Notes under the pieces: model-generated
The model's input: only the letters and a program-made list of their open reading frames with translations
Told to the model about the DNA's origin: nothing
Database searches by the model: none
In this document: piece by piece, positions 46,159 through 55,119 of the stretch
Numbering within the stretch: the first letter of the stretch is position 1
Layout: each line of letters starts with the position of its first letter
NCBI RefSeq assembly: GCF_003149245.1
Contig: NZ_QGDL01000011.1
Location: 142,324-206,323 of the forward strand
Length of the DNA: 64,000 nt
Source: Faecalicatena orotica
GTDB lineage: Bacteria > Bacillota > Clostridia > Lachnospirales > Lachnospiraceae
Direction: 5' to 3'
Program-made: the position numbers and the translations under genes

Positions 46159-48178
46159 CTTCTGTACCTCCGTTTCCTCTTCTCATCACCATGCTGTCTG
46201 CCTCGTCAACCGTTAACTCCCACCCCGGCGGCACGATCGTAGTAGATGTCAGTTCTGTAACGATTGCCGGACCGGAGATTTTTCTTCCTGTCACAAGACA
46301 TTCTCTTGCATATATATCAATGTCATACTTTTTGCTGCTGAAATATCCCTGCAGTGTCCCGACCGGTTCTGCCGGGCTGTCACTTAAGCGCCTCTTTACC
46401 GCTGCCTTATTTACCGGCACGAGTACGGTCATCCTGTAATTCACCAGTTCCACTATATTGTCCGGAGAGTGGTGGCCGTAAAGTCTTTCATAAATGTCAC
46501 TGTAGGCCTGTTCGATCTCTTCCCTGTCAAATACCGTTTCATCCGGGATATCTACGGAAATGGTATACTCCTGACCAAAATAGCGCATATCGAGCGCACA
46601 GATATAGTTTCTCTCCTCATTCTGCAGCCCTTCTTTCAGAAGCACCTCATCCAGTTCCTTCTTCAGTTCTGCAAAGTTCTGGTGGAAGTCCTCTTCTGTA
46701 AGCGAAGACAGCAGGCATACCTTCGTGTGCCCCGTATCATGCCGTATGTCCGCGTGCAGCATGCCCCATGCGGAAAATACACCCGGGTTCGCCGGGACGA
46801 TGACTTCTTTTATATCCAGCATCTCTGCAATCAGTGCCGCATGCATCGGGCCTGCACCGCCGAATGCGAGGATCGAGAAGTTCCTTGGGTCGATCCCCCT
46901 CTTTACCGTAAGTTCCCGGATGGCATCCGCCATCTTATGATTCGCAATCTCACATACCCCTTCAGCCGCAGCCTCCGCATCCAGTCCAAACTGCCTGCCG
47001 TACGCTTCAAAAGCAGCCATTGTCTTTTCTGCATCAATCTGCATCCTGCCGCCTAAAAAATGCTCCGGAGACATATGTCCCAGCACAAGATTCGCATCTG
47101 TAAGTGTCGGCTTCTCTCCGCCCCGGCCATAGCACACCGGCCCCGGGGCCGCCCCGGCACTCTGCGGGCCGACACGCATTCCGCCTGCCTCATTCCATGC
47201 AATGCTCCCGCCGCCTGCACCGATACTGAACACATTTACAGTCGGCGCCAGTACCGGAAATCCCTCGATTTCTGCTTCTACCGTGGTTTCCATCCGGTTA
47301 TTCACTACAATACTCACATCAAAGCTTGTGCCGCCAATATCAAAACCGATGATATTTTCCCGGTCAATCACACTCGCCCCGATAGCGCCTCCTACAGGTC
47401 CGGACATCAGGGTGTATACCGCCGTGGACGATGCCATCTCTGCACGGATCACACCGCCGCTCGACTGCATCATATAGAGAGTTCCACCGAAACCTCTTTT
47501 CAGAAGCTCCTCTGATAGTGCAAAGACATGTCTCCTTGTACTCGGCGCAACGTAGGCGTTGAGTACAGAAGTACTGACTCTCTCGTATTCCCTTGACTCT
47601 TTAGCGATCTCATGGGACGCCGTAATAATGGTTCCTTCGTCCAGCTCTTCCTCCAGAATCCTGCATACCTCTTTCTCATTTTTCGTATTTGCATAGCTGT
47701 TGATCAGGCATACCGCCACGGAGTCATATTTTCCTTTTAGTGCCACTATGACTTCACGCATCATCTCTTTTGTAACTTTCTTTTCAATCGTCCCCTCAAA
47801 AGAAACCCGCTCGTCTATCTCATAGATATCTTTCCTCGGTATCAGGGGCTCCGGCTTATGATACCGGATATTATAGATCTCCGGCCGGTTCGCCCTTGCT
47901 ATCTCATATACATCCCTGAACCCCTTCGTTGTCACGAGGGCGCAATGGGCGCCCCTTCTCTCGATTACAGAATTCAAACCTGATGTCGTACCATGTACGA
48001 TACTGGTTATCTGGCCGTACTTATCTCCGGCCAGTTCATCAAAGCCCTTTAGTATCCCTTTTTCCAGAGCGTCCGGAGTCGTCAGCACCTTTGTTGTCTC
48101 ATAGACGCCTGTGTCATCATTCAGCAAAACAATATCTGTAAAGGTTCCGCCCACATCCGCTGCTAATCTGTATGACAT
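46148..48178 (-). CDS. Hydantoinase A/5-oxoprolinase family protein
   Basis: The protein has 676 aa. The ATP-binding fold is marked by DVGGTFTDIVLL, FDIGGTSFDVSIV and SIGAGGGSIAW; the C-terminal domain carries GPAIVTELTSTTIVPPGW. AGGAGG stands 8 bases before the ATG; a longer frame is rejected. It is the ATPase partner of the HyuB subunit. Family substrates include hydantoins, 5-oxoproline and acetone; none is proven here. Confidence 0.92.
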   Translation of the reverse strand: MSYRLAADVGGTFTDIVLLNDDTGVYETTKVLTTPDALEKGILKGFDELAGDKYGQITSIVHGTTSGLNSVIERRGAHCALVTTKGFRDVYEIARANRPEIYNIRYHKPEPLIPRKDIYEIDERVSFEGTIEKKVTKEMMREVIVALKGKYDSVAVCLINSYANTKNEKEVCRILEEELDEGTIITASHEIAKESREYERVSTSVLNAYVAPSTRRHVFALSEELLKRGFGGTLYMMQSSGGVIRAEMASSTAVYTLMSGPVGGAIGASVIDRENIIGFDIGGTSFDVSIVVNNRMETTVEAEIEGFPVLAPTVNVFSIGAGGGSIAWNEAGGMRVGPQSAGAAPGPVCYGRGGEKPTLTDANLVLGHMSPEHFLGGRMQIDAEKTMAAFEAYGRQFGLDAEAAAEGVCEIANHKMADAIRELTVKRGIDPRNFSILAFGGAGPMHAALIAEMLDIKEVIVPANPGVFSAWGMLHADIRHDTGHTKVCLLSSLTEEDFHQNFAELKKELDEVLLKEGLQNEERNYICALDMRYFGQEYTISVDIPDETVFDREEIEQAYSDIYERLYGHHSPDNIVELVNYRMTVLVPVNKAAVKRRLSDSPAEPVGTLQGYFSSKKYDIDIYARECLVTGRKISGPAIVTELTSTTIVPPGWELTVDEADSMVMRRGNGGTEDGR

Positions 48179-48189
48179 ACACGTTCCTC

Positions 48190-49146
48190 CTATTCTCTGG
48201 CCGCCTCTGCCGCCGCTTTTACCCTCCAGCACTCGATCTCTGTAGGAATGGTGCAGTCCGCGCCCAGAATAAAGCCCGTCTTTCCATTCTCCTGAATAAT
48301 CTTTCTTACCTCCGTCCGGATCTCTTCCTCCGTACCTTCAACGAGTACACCGCTTCTGTTTGCAAGGCCTCCCATGATAGCCGGCTCCGGAAATAGCTCC
48401 TTTGCCTGTGCGATCGTAAACGGCGCCTCATAGATCCCCCAGTTCACAACATCCGCGTACCTGCCATAACCGGCATAGCGCTGCATATTCAGTCTGTCCT
48501 TGCAGATGTGGAGGAAACAAGTACCCCCGCTTTCCCTGATGGCTGACATGACCTGTTTGTCAAGAGGTGCGATGTAAGTCTCGAATTCCTCATCCGTATA
48601 GTAACGGTACTCTCCGCCCAGAGCCGCATAATAGACAGAATCCAGCCCGGCCTTTATGTATTCTTCGGCCAGCACACACATGATATCGGCAACCCGTTTA
48701 TATACATCAAACACAGCGTCTTTATCCTGCCGCAGATGTTCCGGCATGACCAGACGTCCCGTATCGTATCCGTATGTCTTCTCGATGAGGTGCAGGCTGG
48801 AAGCCACGATCCCGTGGAGTGTCCCCATTGTATAGTGTCCCGGTTCACACTTGTCCAGTATCCGTTTCACAAGATCGAGCTGCCTCGTCATCCACGCATC
48901 ATTTCTGGAAAAATCCGGAATCAGTTTCCAGTCCGCACCGCAGCGGATACCTTCACATGCAGGCAAAAGATTCTCATTCATGATTTTATAGATGTCTGTG
49001 CCTGTCTTCTCAAAAAACTCCAGATGTGCTTCCGCGCCCTTCTCCCCATATTCACATCCTGCCGGGAAATGGAGTGAGAAACTTGATGGAATCCCGTCAA
49101 CCGGTTCTTTTTTTATTGCTGCTGTCACACGCTCTCTGCCATTCAT
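48190..49146 (-). CDS. Uroporphyrinogen decarboxylase/MtaA-MtbA-like methyltransferase family protein
   Basis: The protein has 318 aa of the URO-D fold. It keeps the zinc-thiol motif of methyltransferases (HIC in CFLHICKDR and a late Cys in GADCTIP) rather than a heme-pathway context. Such proteins transfer methyl groups to or from thiols, usually through a corrinoid. No corrinoid protein lies in this operon. It is the first gene, 11 bp before hydantoinase A, and so is tied to that pathway. Confidence 0.82.
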   Translation of the reverse strand: MNGRERVTAAIKKEPVDGIPSSFSLHFPAGCEYGEKGAEAHLEFFEKTGTDIYKIMNENLLPACEGIRCGADWKLIPDFSRNDAWMTRQLDLVKRILDKCEPGHYTMGTLHGIVASSLHLIEKTYGYDTGRLVMPEHLRQDKDAVFDVYKRVADIMCVLAEEYIKAGLDSVYYAALGGEYRYYTDEEFETYIAPLDKQVMSAIRESGGTCFLHICKDRLNMQRYAGYGRYADVVNWGIYEAPFTIAQAKELFPEPAIMGGLANRSGVLVEGTEEEIRTEVRKIIQENGKTGFILGADCTIPTEIECWRVKAAAEAARE

Positions 49147-49197
49147 CTCTGTTACTTCCTTTCTTGTTGATATCACTGTTATTTTCTTTAGTATTAT

Positions 49198-49283
49198 CTC
49201 TGATATTATCAGAGGGAGTAAAAAAAATAGATGTACATCTGTAAGCTTAATTTGATATTATCATTGCAATTGCGTTTTGTCAA
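49198..49283 (-). promoter_or_regulatory. Promoter and operator region of the hydantoinase/ABC operon
   Basis: On the minus strand, TTGACA (49278-49283) and TAATAT (49255-49260) are separated by 17 bases. The 11-base palindrome TGATATTATCA occurs twice, at 49253-49263 (over the -10 box) and 49201-49211 (inside the larger palindrome CTCTGATATTATCAGAG), 52 bp apart; AGATGTACATCT (49229-49240) lies between. This is the layout expected of repression by a dimer, possibly with looping. The GntR protein at the far end of the operon is the first candidate. Confidence 0.65.
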
Positions 49284-49350
49284 TCCGATTTTTCAGATTC
49301 TTTCACTTTTACTTTACTTTTATTTCATAGTTGAATAAAACATGTATATA

Positions 49351-49389
49351 AAAAGCGGTTAACTTTCGTATATCAGCAAAGTTAACCGC
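49351..49389 (-). terminator. Terminator after the small membrane protein gene
   Basis: GCGGTTAACTTT (49355-49366) and AAAGTTAACCGC (49378-49389) form a perfect 12-bp stem with an 11-base loop, followed by TTTTTATA on the minus strand. Confidence 0.85.
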
Positions 49390-49443
49390 ATATTTCCAGT
49401 ATATGAAATAAGACTTGCATAAAATAATTGATATGATACTCCT

Positions 49444-49773
49444 TTATTCCTTAACCAATTCAATTTTACTTACTTCAACAAACATACCAGGAGATGTTTC
49501 AAGGACACCACCACTATAAGTAATAGAAACTTTATCCCCTACTTTAAACTCAGACAAGTCTTCAAGGTTATCTGGTTTAACAGCCTCACACAAAAGACCG
49601 TCCGAGTCTAACCTAACGATTAAATAAGTATCTTGATTTTCAACTACCTGGCCAATCACTGTTTTGTCTATCGGCTTATCGTTCAAATAATCCTTGTACT
49701 TGTAAACAAAGGGCAATAGCAGGGGGATTAAAACCAGTACGATACCTATAGCATATTTAAGTTTCCTTTTCAT
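49444..49773 (-). CDS. Small membrane-anchored protein with OB-like domain, unknown function
   Basis: The protein has 109 aa: one membrane helix near the N-terminus (LKYAIGIVLVLIPLLLPFVY) and a small beta-rich outer domain (VGDKVSITYSG, FVEVSKIELV). AAGGGA precedes the ATG; the longer frame lacks a ribosome-binding site. The surrounding kilobase is more AT-rich than its neighbours, and the gene has its own terminator, so it may be a recent arrival (inference). I do not recognise a family. Confidence 0.6.
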   Translation of the reverse strand: MKRKLKYAIGIVLVLIPLLLPFVYKYKDYLNDKPIDKTVIGQVVENQDTYLIVRLDSDGLLCEAVKPDNLEDLSEFKVGDKVSITYSGGVLETSPGMFVEVSKIELVKE

Positions 49774-50193
49774 AATAAGTCCCTTCTCGAATGAAGTTAA
49801 AAAACTTGTAATAATCCGAACATTCTTGATACTAAAACTATTATAGCATTTTTCAATTAATTTAACATCCAATCTTAAAGTTGAATTCTAATATCATGAT
49901 TAGACAGTATAGCAGTCAGGGGTAAAGCCTTTCATATTAAATTTAAGTTTATTAACCAACATTTATTGAAATGAATTAGTTTGTATGTTAGCAGAAAGAA
50001 AATGTATTTGCTTATCAAATTGAACAATTCCACAACTGACTATGACATTATTGTGGTTTTGTGTGGCATTCAGCAACACGCGATGTGGTTTTTTGCTAGA
50101 TTTGAACATTATTTCGTTGCTATTTCCCTGTAGTTGTTGTATAATTAAAATACTATGAACAGTAATCCCAATTCCGTTAGGAGAAGAGAAAAT
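49774..50193. other. AT-rich intergenic region before the dehydratase operon
   Basis: About 420 bp with no convincing gene. It holds the dehydratase promoter at 50117-50145. I looked for a cobalamin riboswitch and saw none, so expression is probably not controlled by B12 at this point. Confidence 0.6.
50117..50145 (+). promoter_or_regulatory. Promoter of the B12-dependent dehydratase operon
   Basis: TTGCTA (50117-50122) and a perfect TATAAT (50140-50145) are separated by 17 bases. The leader to the first gene would be about 42 nt. Confidence 0.7.
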
Positions 50194-51858
50194 ATGAAGA
50201 GATCAAAACGTATTGAAACACTGGACAGGCGCCCCGTGAATCTGGATGGTTATATCAACGAATGGCCGGAGATGGGGTTTGTCGCAATGAGCAGCCCATA
50301 CGATCCGAAGCCGTCAATCAGGATAGAGAACGGAAAAGTGACAGAACTTGATGGCAAAGAAAGAAAGGATTTCGACTTCATCGACCAGTTTATCGCTGAT
50401 TATGCAATCAATGTTGACCGGGCAGAAAGGTCCATGACCGTGCCTTCACTCGATATTGCAAGGATGATCGTGGATATCCATGTTTCCAGAAAAGAGATTC
50501 TGGAAGTCATAAGCGGGATCACTCCTGCCAAGATGGTCGAGGTCATGAACCATCTGAATGTCGTGGAGCTTATGATGGGGATGCAGAAGATACGCGCACG
50601 TAAGACTCCGGGGAATCAGGCCCATATTACGAACTTAAAAGACGATCCGGTACAGATTGCCGCCGATGCCGCCGAGGGAGCCTTAAGGGGATTTGCCGAG
50701 GAAGAGACGACGATGGGTGTTGCAAGGTACGCGCCGCTGAGTGCAATGGCGCTTTTGATTGGTTCCCAGGTCGGCCGTCCGGGCGTTCTCACACAATGTT
50801 CCGCAGAGGAAGCTACCGAGCTTGAACTCGGAATCCGCGGGCTGACTACATATGCAGAGACACTTTCCGTCTATGGCACGGAAAAGGTATTTATAGACGG
50901 GGATGACACCCCTTATTCCAAAGCTTTTCTAAATTCCGCCTATGCATCCAGAGGTCTGAAGGTCCGGTTCACATCCGGTTCCGGTTCCGAGGTGCTGATG
51001 GGGAACAGCGAAAAGAAGTCCATGCTTTATCTGGAATGCCGCTGCCTCTATGCAACAAAGGGCGCGGGAAGCCAGGGAATCCAGAACGGTTCCGTGAGCT
51101 GTATCGGTGTACCCGGAGCTGTGCCGGGAGGTATCCGTGAAGTCATGAGCGAGAACCTCGTTGCCGCACTGCTCGGTCTGGAATGTGCTTCCTCCAATGA
51201 CCAGAGTTTTTCCAATTCTGACATGAGAAGGACTGCAAGGACAATGCTCCAGTTCCTGCCGGGAACCGATTTTATTTTTTCAGGTTATGCCGCAGAGCCG
51301 AACTACGACAACATGTTCGCAGGCTCCAATTTTGATGCGGAAGATTTTGATGACTACAATGTACTGCAGAGAGACATGCAGGTGGACGGCGGTCTGAAGC
51401 CGGTTACCGAGGAAGAAGTGATCCGCGTAAGGATGAAAGCCGGAAAGGCCATACAGGCAGTCTTCAGGCAGCTCGGCCTGTCTCCGGTATCTGATGAACA
51501 GGTAGAAGCGGTCGCTTATGCACATGGCAGTAAAGATACCCTTGAACGTGACGTGACGGCCGACTTAATGGCGGCCGAGGATGTCTTAAAACGTGGAATA
51601 ACGGGAGTGGATGTGGTAAAGGCTCTGGCAGAATCCGGTTTTCAGGATATTGCAGAGAGTGTGTTAAGCATGCTGAAGCAGCGTGTTGCAGGTGACTACA
51701 TGCAGACAGCCGCCATTCTGGACCGCGATTTCCATGTGCTTTCCGGAGTCAACACCCCGAATGACTACATGGGACCGGGAACGGGATACCGTGTTGAAGG
51801 TGAACGCTGGGAAGAGATCAAGAAGATCCCCCATATCATAAACCCACAGGATATATAG
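50194..51858 (+). CDS. pduC: Coenzyme B12-dependent diol/glycerol dehydratase, large subunit
   Basis: The protein has 554 aa, the usual length. It is the catalytic barrel, converting 1,2-propanediol to propanal or glycerol to 3-hydroxypropanal. [35 protein letters not shown] and [15 protein letters not shown] hold the substrate- and cofactor-contact residues of the family. The N-terminus looks like glycerol dehydratase (FIADYAIN) while other parts look like diol dehydratase (QAHITN), so the substrate cannot be assigned. AGGAG precedes this ATG; an earlier ATG at 50155 is less likely. Confidence 0.95.
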   Translation: MKRSKRIETLDRRPVNLDGYINEWPEMGFVAMSSPYDPKPSIRIENGKVTELDGKERKDFDFIDQFIADYAINVDRAERSMTVPSLDIARMIVDIHVSRKEILEVISGITPAKMVEVMNHLNVVELMMGMQKIRARKTPGNQAHITNLKDDPVQIAADAAEGALRGFAEEETTMGVARYAPLSAMALLIGSQVGRPGVLTQCSAEEATELELGIRGLTTYAETLSVYGTEKVFIDGDDTPYSKAFLNSAYASRGLKVRFTSGSGSEVLMGNSEKKSMLYLECRCLYATKGAGSQGIQNGSVSCIGVPGAVPGGIREVMSENLVAALLGLECASSNDQSFSNSDMRRTARTMLQFLPGTDFIFSGYAAEPNYDNMFAGSNFDAEDFDDYNVLQRDMQVDGGLKPVTEEEVIRVRMKAGKAIQAVFRQLGLSPVSDEQVEAVAYAHGSKDTLERDVTADLMAAEDVLKRGITGVDVVKALAESGFQDIAESVLSMLKQRVAGDYMQTAAILDRDFHVLSGVNTPNDYMGPGTGYRVEGERWEEIKKIPHIINPQDI

Positions 51859-51869
51859 GAGGAAAGAGC

Positions 51870-52571
51870 ATGCAGGTAAATGAAGATTTAGTAAAACAGA
51901 TAACAAATGCTGTCCTCACAGAGATGAAGCACCGGAAAGACACGAACCCGGCCCCTGTGACGTCCGGCAGTCCGGCTGCAAGTACGGCAGTTACCCAGTC
52001 TCTGGCCGGACGCGACAGAATCAACCCGGTTAAGACTTCCTATGCTTCTTATCCAAGGGCAAAAAAGGGAACCGATCCGAAAGAAGTTGTCATCGGAGTC
52101 GGCGCTGCCTTTCAGAAGGAAATCCAGAAGACCATCTGCGGTATCCCGCTGGATGATGTCTTAAAGAATGTAAAGGCCGGCATTGAAGAAGAGGGCATGG
52201 TCCCGAGGGTGGTCAAGATTCTTGACACTTCGGATGTCTGCTTTATGGCCCTGGAAGCTGCTAAGACTTCCGGCTCCGGCATCGGCATTGGCATCCAGTC
52301 CAAGGGGACAACGGTCATCCACCAGAAGGACCTGTATCCGCTTTCCAATCTGGAACTGTTTCCGCAGGCGCCGCTTATGGATCTCGAAACTTACCGGAAG
52401 ATCGGCAAGAACGCGGCAAAGTATGTGAAGGGCGAACAGGTTGTGCCTATACCATGTACCAATGACCCTATGTCCAGACCAAAATACCAGGTAAAAGCGG
52501 CCCTGATGCATATTGCTGAGACCGAGCAGCTTGACCCTGAGGTCGGAATTATCGAATGGGAGGAGAAATAG
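51870..52571 (+). CDS. pduD: Diol/glycerol dehydratase, medium subunit
   Basis: The protein has 233 aa. The core ([15 protein letters not shown] to [16 protein letters not shown]) binds adenosylcobalamin with the large subunit. The first 20 or so residues ([20 protein letters not shown]) form an amphipathic helix followed by a Pro/Ala/Ser linker, the form of a microcompartment-targeting peptide as in PduD. Glycerol dehydratases usually lack this. The gene starts 11 bp after the large-subunit gene. Confidence 0.93.
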   Translation: MQVNEDLVKQITNAVLTEMKHRKDTNPAPVTSGSPAASTAVTQSLAGRDRINPVKTSYASYPRAKKGTDPKEVVIGVGAAFQKEIQKTICGIPLDDVLKNVKAGIEEEGMVPRVVKILDTSDVCFMALEAAKTSGSGIGIGIQSKGTTVIHQKDLYPLSNLELFPQAPLMDLETYRKIGKNAAKYVKGEQVVPIPCTNDPMSRPKYQVKAALMHIAETEQLDPEVGIIEWEEK

Positions 52572-52964
52572 ATGCAGTACCCCTTAGGTGAACACGAGAA
52601 AGAGAAGATCACATCCAAAACCGGAAAAAAACTGACTGATATCACTCTGGATGAAGTCATGAAGAACCACGTTTCCGCTGATGATATCAAGATTTCCAAA
52701 GAGATCCTGAAAGCACAGGGACAGGTTGCCCTCAAAGCGGACAACGGCCCGATGCAGAAGAATTTTGAGCGCGCCGCCGAGCTGGTGGACGTACCGGATG
52801 ATATCATTTTAAAAATGTATGATAAACTGCGCCCGAACCGTTCTACCAAGCTGGAACTGGTTCTTATGGCACAGGAGCTGCTTGAAAAATATAATGCTAA
52901 AAACTGTGCAAGGCTCGTTATGGAAGCCGCAGAAGTTTATGAGAAAAGAGGTATTCTGCTTTGA
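52572..52964 (+). CDS. pduE: Diol/glycerol dehydratase, small subunit
   Basis: The protein has 130 aa. It matches the small subunit that completes the heterohexamer (DITLDEVMKNHVSADDIKIS, AAELVDVPDDIILKMYDKLRP). The ATG directly follows the stop of the medium-subunit gene. Confidence 0.93.
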   Translation: MQYPLGEHEKEKITSKTGKKLTDITLDEVMKNHVSADDIKISKEILKAQGQVALKADNGPMQKNFERAAELVDVPDDIILKMYDKLRPNRSTKLELVLMAQELLEKYNAKNCARLVMEAAEVYEKRGILL

Positions 52965-54778
52965 GTTTAATTGCTGGAGTAGACATTGGGAATTCCACAA
53001 CAGAAGTCTGTGTCGGGGAGGCAGCCGCTGACGGCACCATCCATTTCCTGACAAGTGCTTCACGCCCTACAACCGGGACCAAAGGTACGGTTGCGAATAC
53101 TCATGCAATCAAAGCAGCCTTAAACCGGGCCATGAGCAGTATCGGACGTACAATCAGCGACATCTCGCTCATCCGTCTCAACGAAGCCGCACCCGTCATA
53201 GGTGACACTGCTATGGAGACACTGACCGAGACGATTATCACAGATTCGTCTATGATCGGCCATAATCCTTCGACTCCTGCCGGAGCCGGACAGGCAGTCG
53301 GGGAGATCCTGCTGATTGATAATCTGTCACGGGGAATTCCCGGGACGCCTTACATCGTAGCCGCCGATGATTCCTACTCCTACGAAGAGGTTGCCGCGAT
53401 CCTCAACCAGTCTGCGGACACACTGGATATTGCCGGGGTCATCCTGAAGGCGGATGAGGCAGTGCTGGTGGAAAACCGGCTTCGGAAAAAGATACCGATC
53501 ATCGATGAGGTTGCAAGGATTGACAAACTGCCTGACGGCGTTCTGGCTGCGATTGAAGTTGCCCTGCCCGGACAGACCGTGCGCATGCTTTCCAATCCAT
53601 ACGGAATTGCCACACTCCTGCATTTGAATGCGGAAGAGACACGGACTGTCACGCCGATTGCCAAAAGCCTGATCGGAAAACGCAGTGCAGTTGTTTTAAA
53701 GACACCGGGCGGAAATGTCCGGGAAAATGTCCTGCCCGCCGGGGAGATTTATCTCAATGCCGAGAACAGTGCATCGATCAATCTCGATGAAGGTGCCGCA
53801 GAAATCATGAAGGCAGTTGCAGATGCCGGGAAAATTCATGATATCAGCGGACAGCCGGATACGAATGTCGGCAATATGCTCACCCGCATCAAGCGTGGTA
53901 TGGGGGAATTAGACCATACTCCGGATGCAGATATCCGGATCACTGATATCCTTGCCGTGGATACACTTGCGCCGGTCCTGATTTCCGGTGCACTCGCAGG
54001 GGAAACCTGTCTCGAGAAAGCGGTCGGGATTGCAGCGATGGTAAAGACGCAGCACCTTCCGATGCGGGAGATTGCGGATAAGCTGAAGATGGAACTCGGA
54101 ACAGATGTCAGAATCGCCGGGGTAGAGGCCGTCATGGCAAGTCTCGGGGCACTCACTACTCCGGGAACGAAGCTGCCTCTGGCCATTCTGGATATGGGCG
54201 GCGGTTCTACAGATGCGGCAGTGATTTCGGAAGACGGCAGAGTGACCATGACGCATCAGGCCGGTGCCGGGGAACTGGTATCCATGCTGATTGAAACCGA
54301 ACTTGGTCTGGGTGACCGCCATATTGCGGAGCAGATCAAGAAATATCCACTCGCAAAAGTAGAAAGCCTTTTCCATATGAGAATGGAAAACGGGCAGATG
54401 ACATTCGTTGATGAGTCCATTGACCCCCGTTTCTACGGGCGGGTTATTTTACTCGCAGAAGACGGATATATCCGGATAGAAAAGGAGCTCCCGATGGAAA
54501 AGATCGTTCAGGTACGGCGGGATGCGAAAAGGAAGGTATTCGTCACCAATGCGTTCCGTGCACTTAAGAGCGTCGCCCCCGGACAGGATTTGAAGAACAT
54601 TTCCAATGTGGTGCTTGTCGGAGGGTCTGCCGAGGATTTCGAAATACCGGAAATGCTGATGGAGGAATTTGCCGATTACCGGATCGTATGCGGGCGCGGC
54701 AATATCCGCGGAACAGAAGGACCACGCAATGCCGTGGCAACCGGACTTGTGCTTTCATATGCAGGAGAGAGACAATGA
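52961..54778 (+). CDS. pduG: Diol/glycerol dehydratase reactivating factor, large subunit
   Basis: The protein has 605 aa of the DdrA/GdrA family, an ATPase chaperone that replaces damaged cobalamin in the dehydratase. The actin-like ATP site includes VDIGNSTTEVC and LDMGGGSTDAAVI. The start is TTG, overlapping the previous stop, with AGAGG at suitable spacing. The length is typical. Confidence 0.93.
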   Translation: MSLIAGVDIGNSTTEVCVGEAAADGTIHFLTSASRPTTGTKGTVANTHAIKAALNRAMSSIGRTISDISLIRLNEAAPVIGDTAMETLTETIITDSSMIGHNPSTPAGAGQAVGEILLIDNLSRGIPGTPYIVAADDSYSYEEVAAILNQSADTLDIAGVILKADEAVLVENRLRKKIPIIDEVARIDKLPDGVLAAIEVALPGQTVRMLSNPYGIATLLHLNAEETRTVTPIAKSLIGKRSAVVLKTPGGNVRENVLPAGEIYLNAENSASINLDEGAAEIMKAVADAGKIHDISGQPDTNVGNMLTRIKRGMGELDHTPDADIRITDILAVDTLAPVLISGALAGETCLEKAVGIAAMVKTQHLPMREIADKLKMELGTDVRIAGVEAVMASLGALTTPGTKLPLAILDMGGGSTDAAVISEDGRVTMTHQAGAGELVSMLIETELGLGDRHIAEQIKKYPLAKVESLFHMRMENGQMTFVDESIDPRFYGRVILLAEDGYIRIEKELPMEKIVQVRRDAKRKVFVTNAFRALKSVAPGQDLKNISNVVLVGGSAEDFEIPEMLMEEFADYRIVCGRGNIRGTEGPRNAVATGLVLSYAGERQ

Positions 54779-55104
54779 TTATAAAAAGACCTTCTATTTT
54801 CATATATGTAAACCATCCGGACCCTTCTGTCCTGAAGGAACTCTGTGCAGGCATCGAAGAGGAAGGCGTGTTTTTTGATATCAAAGAAATGGATTATGAT
54901 TCGCCTGACGAATTAGCCTGGAATGCGGCGAATGATTCGATGCTCGGCTCCGGAATCGGGATGTGCAGGACTCATGCCGCACTGCAGATGCGAGGGATTG
55001 AGAAGGGGCATAATATTGAAAGCTATCTGGCACCGGATAAGGAACAGAGCAGAAAGCTGGGGGCTAACAGTGCCCGGGCCATAAAAAAGCTTGCTTTTAA
55101 ATAA
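54775..55104 (+). CDS. pduH: Dehydratase reactivating factor, small subunit
   Basis: The protein has 109 aa. FIYVNHPD near the start and GSGIGMCRTHAALQMRG match the DdrB/GdrB subunit, which resembles the dehydratase medium subunit and swaps with it during reactivation. It overlaps the large reactivase gene by 4 bp. Confidence 0.9.
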   Translation: MIIKRPSIFIYVNHPDPSVLKELCAGIEEEGVFFDIKEMDYDSPDELAWNAANDSMLGSGIGMCRTHAALQMRGIEKGHNIESYLAPDKEQSRKLGANSARAIKKLAFK

Positions 55105-55119
55105 AAAGGGGAGATGACC

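Noticed and set aside
49774-50193. Possible cobalamin riboswitch before the B12-dependent dehydratase operon
   Set aside because: I found no B12-box-like sequence or long GC-rich leader; the promoter lies only about 42 nt before the start codon.
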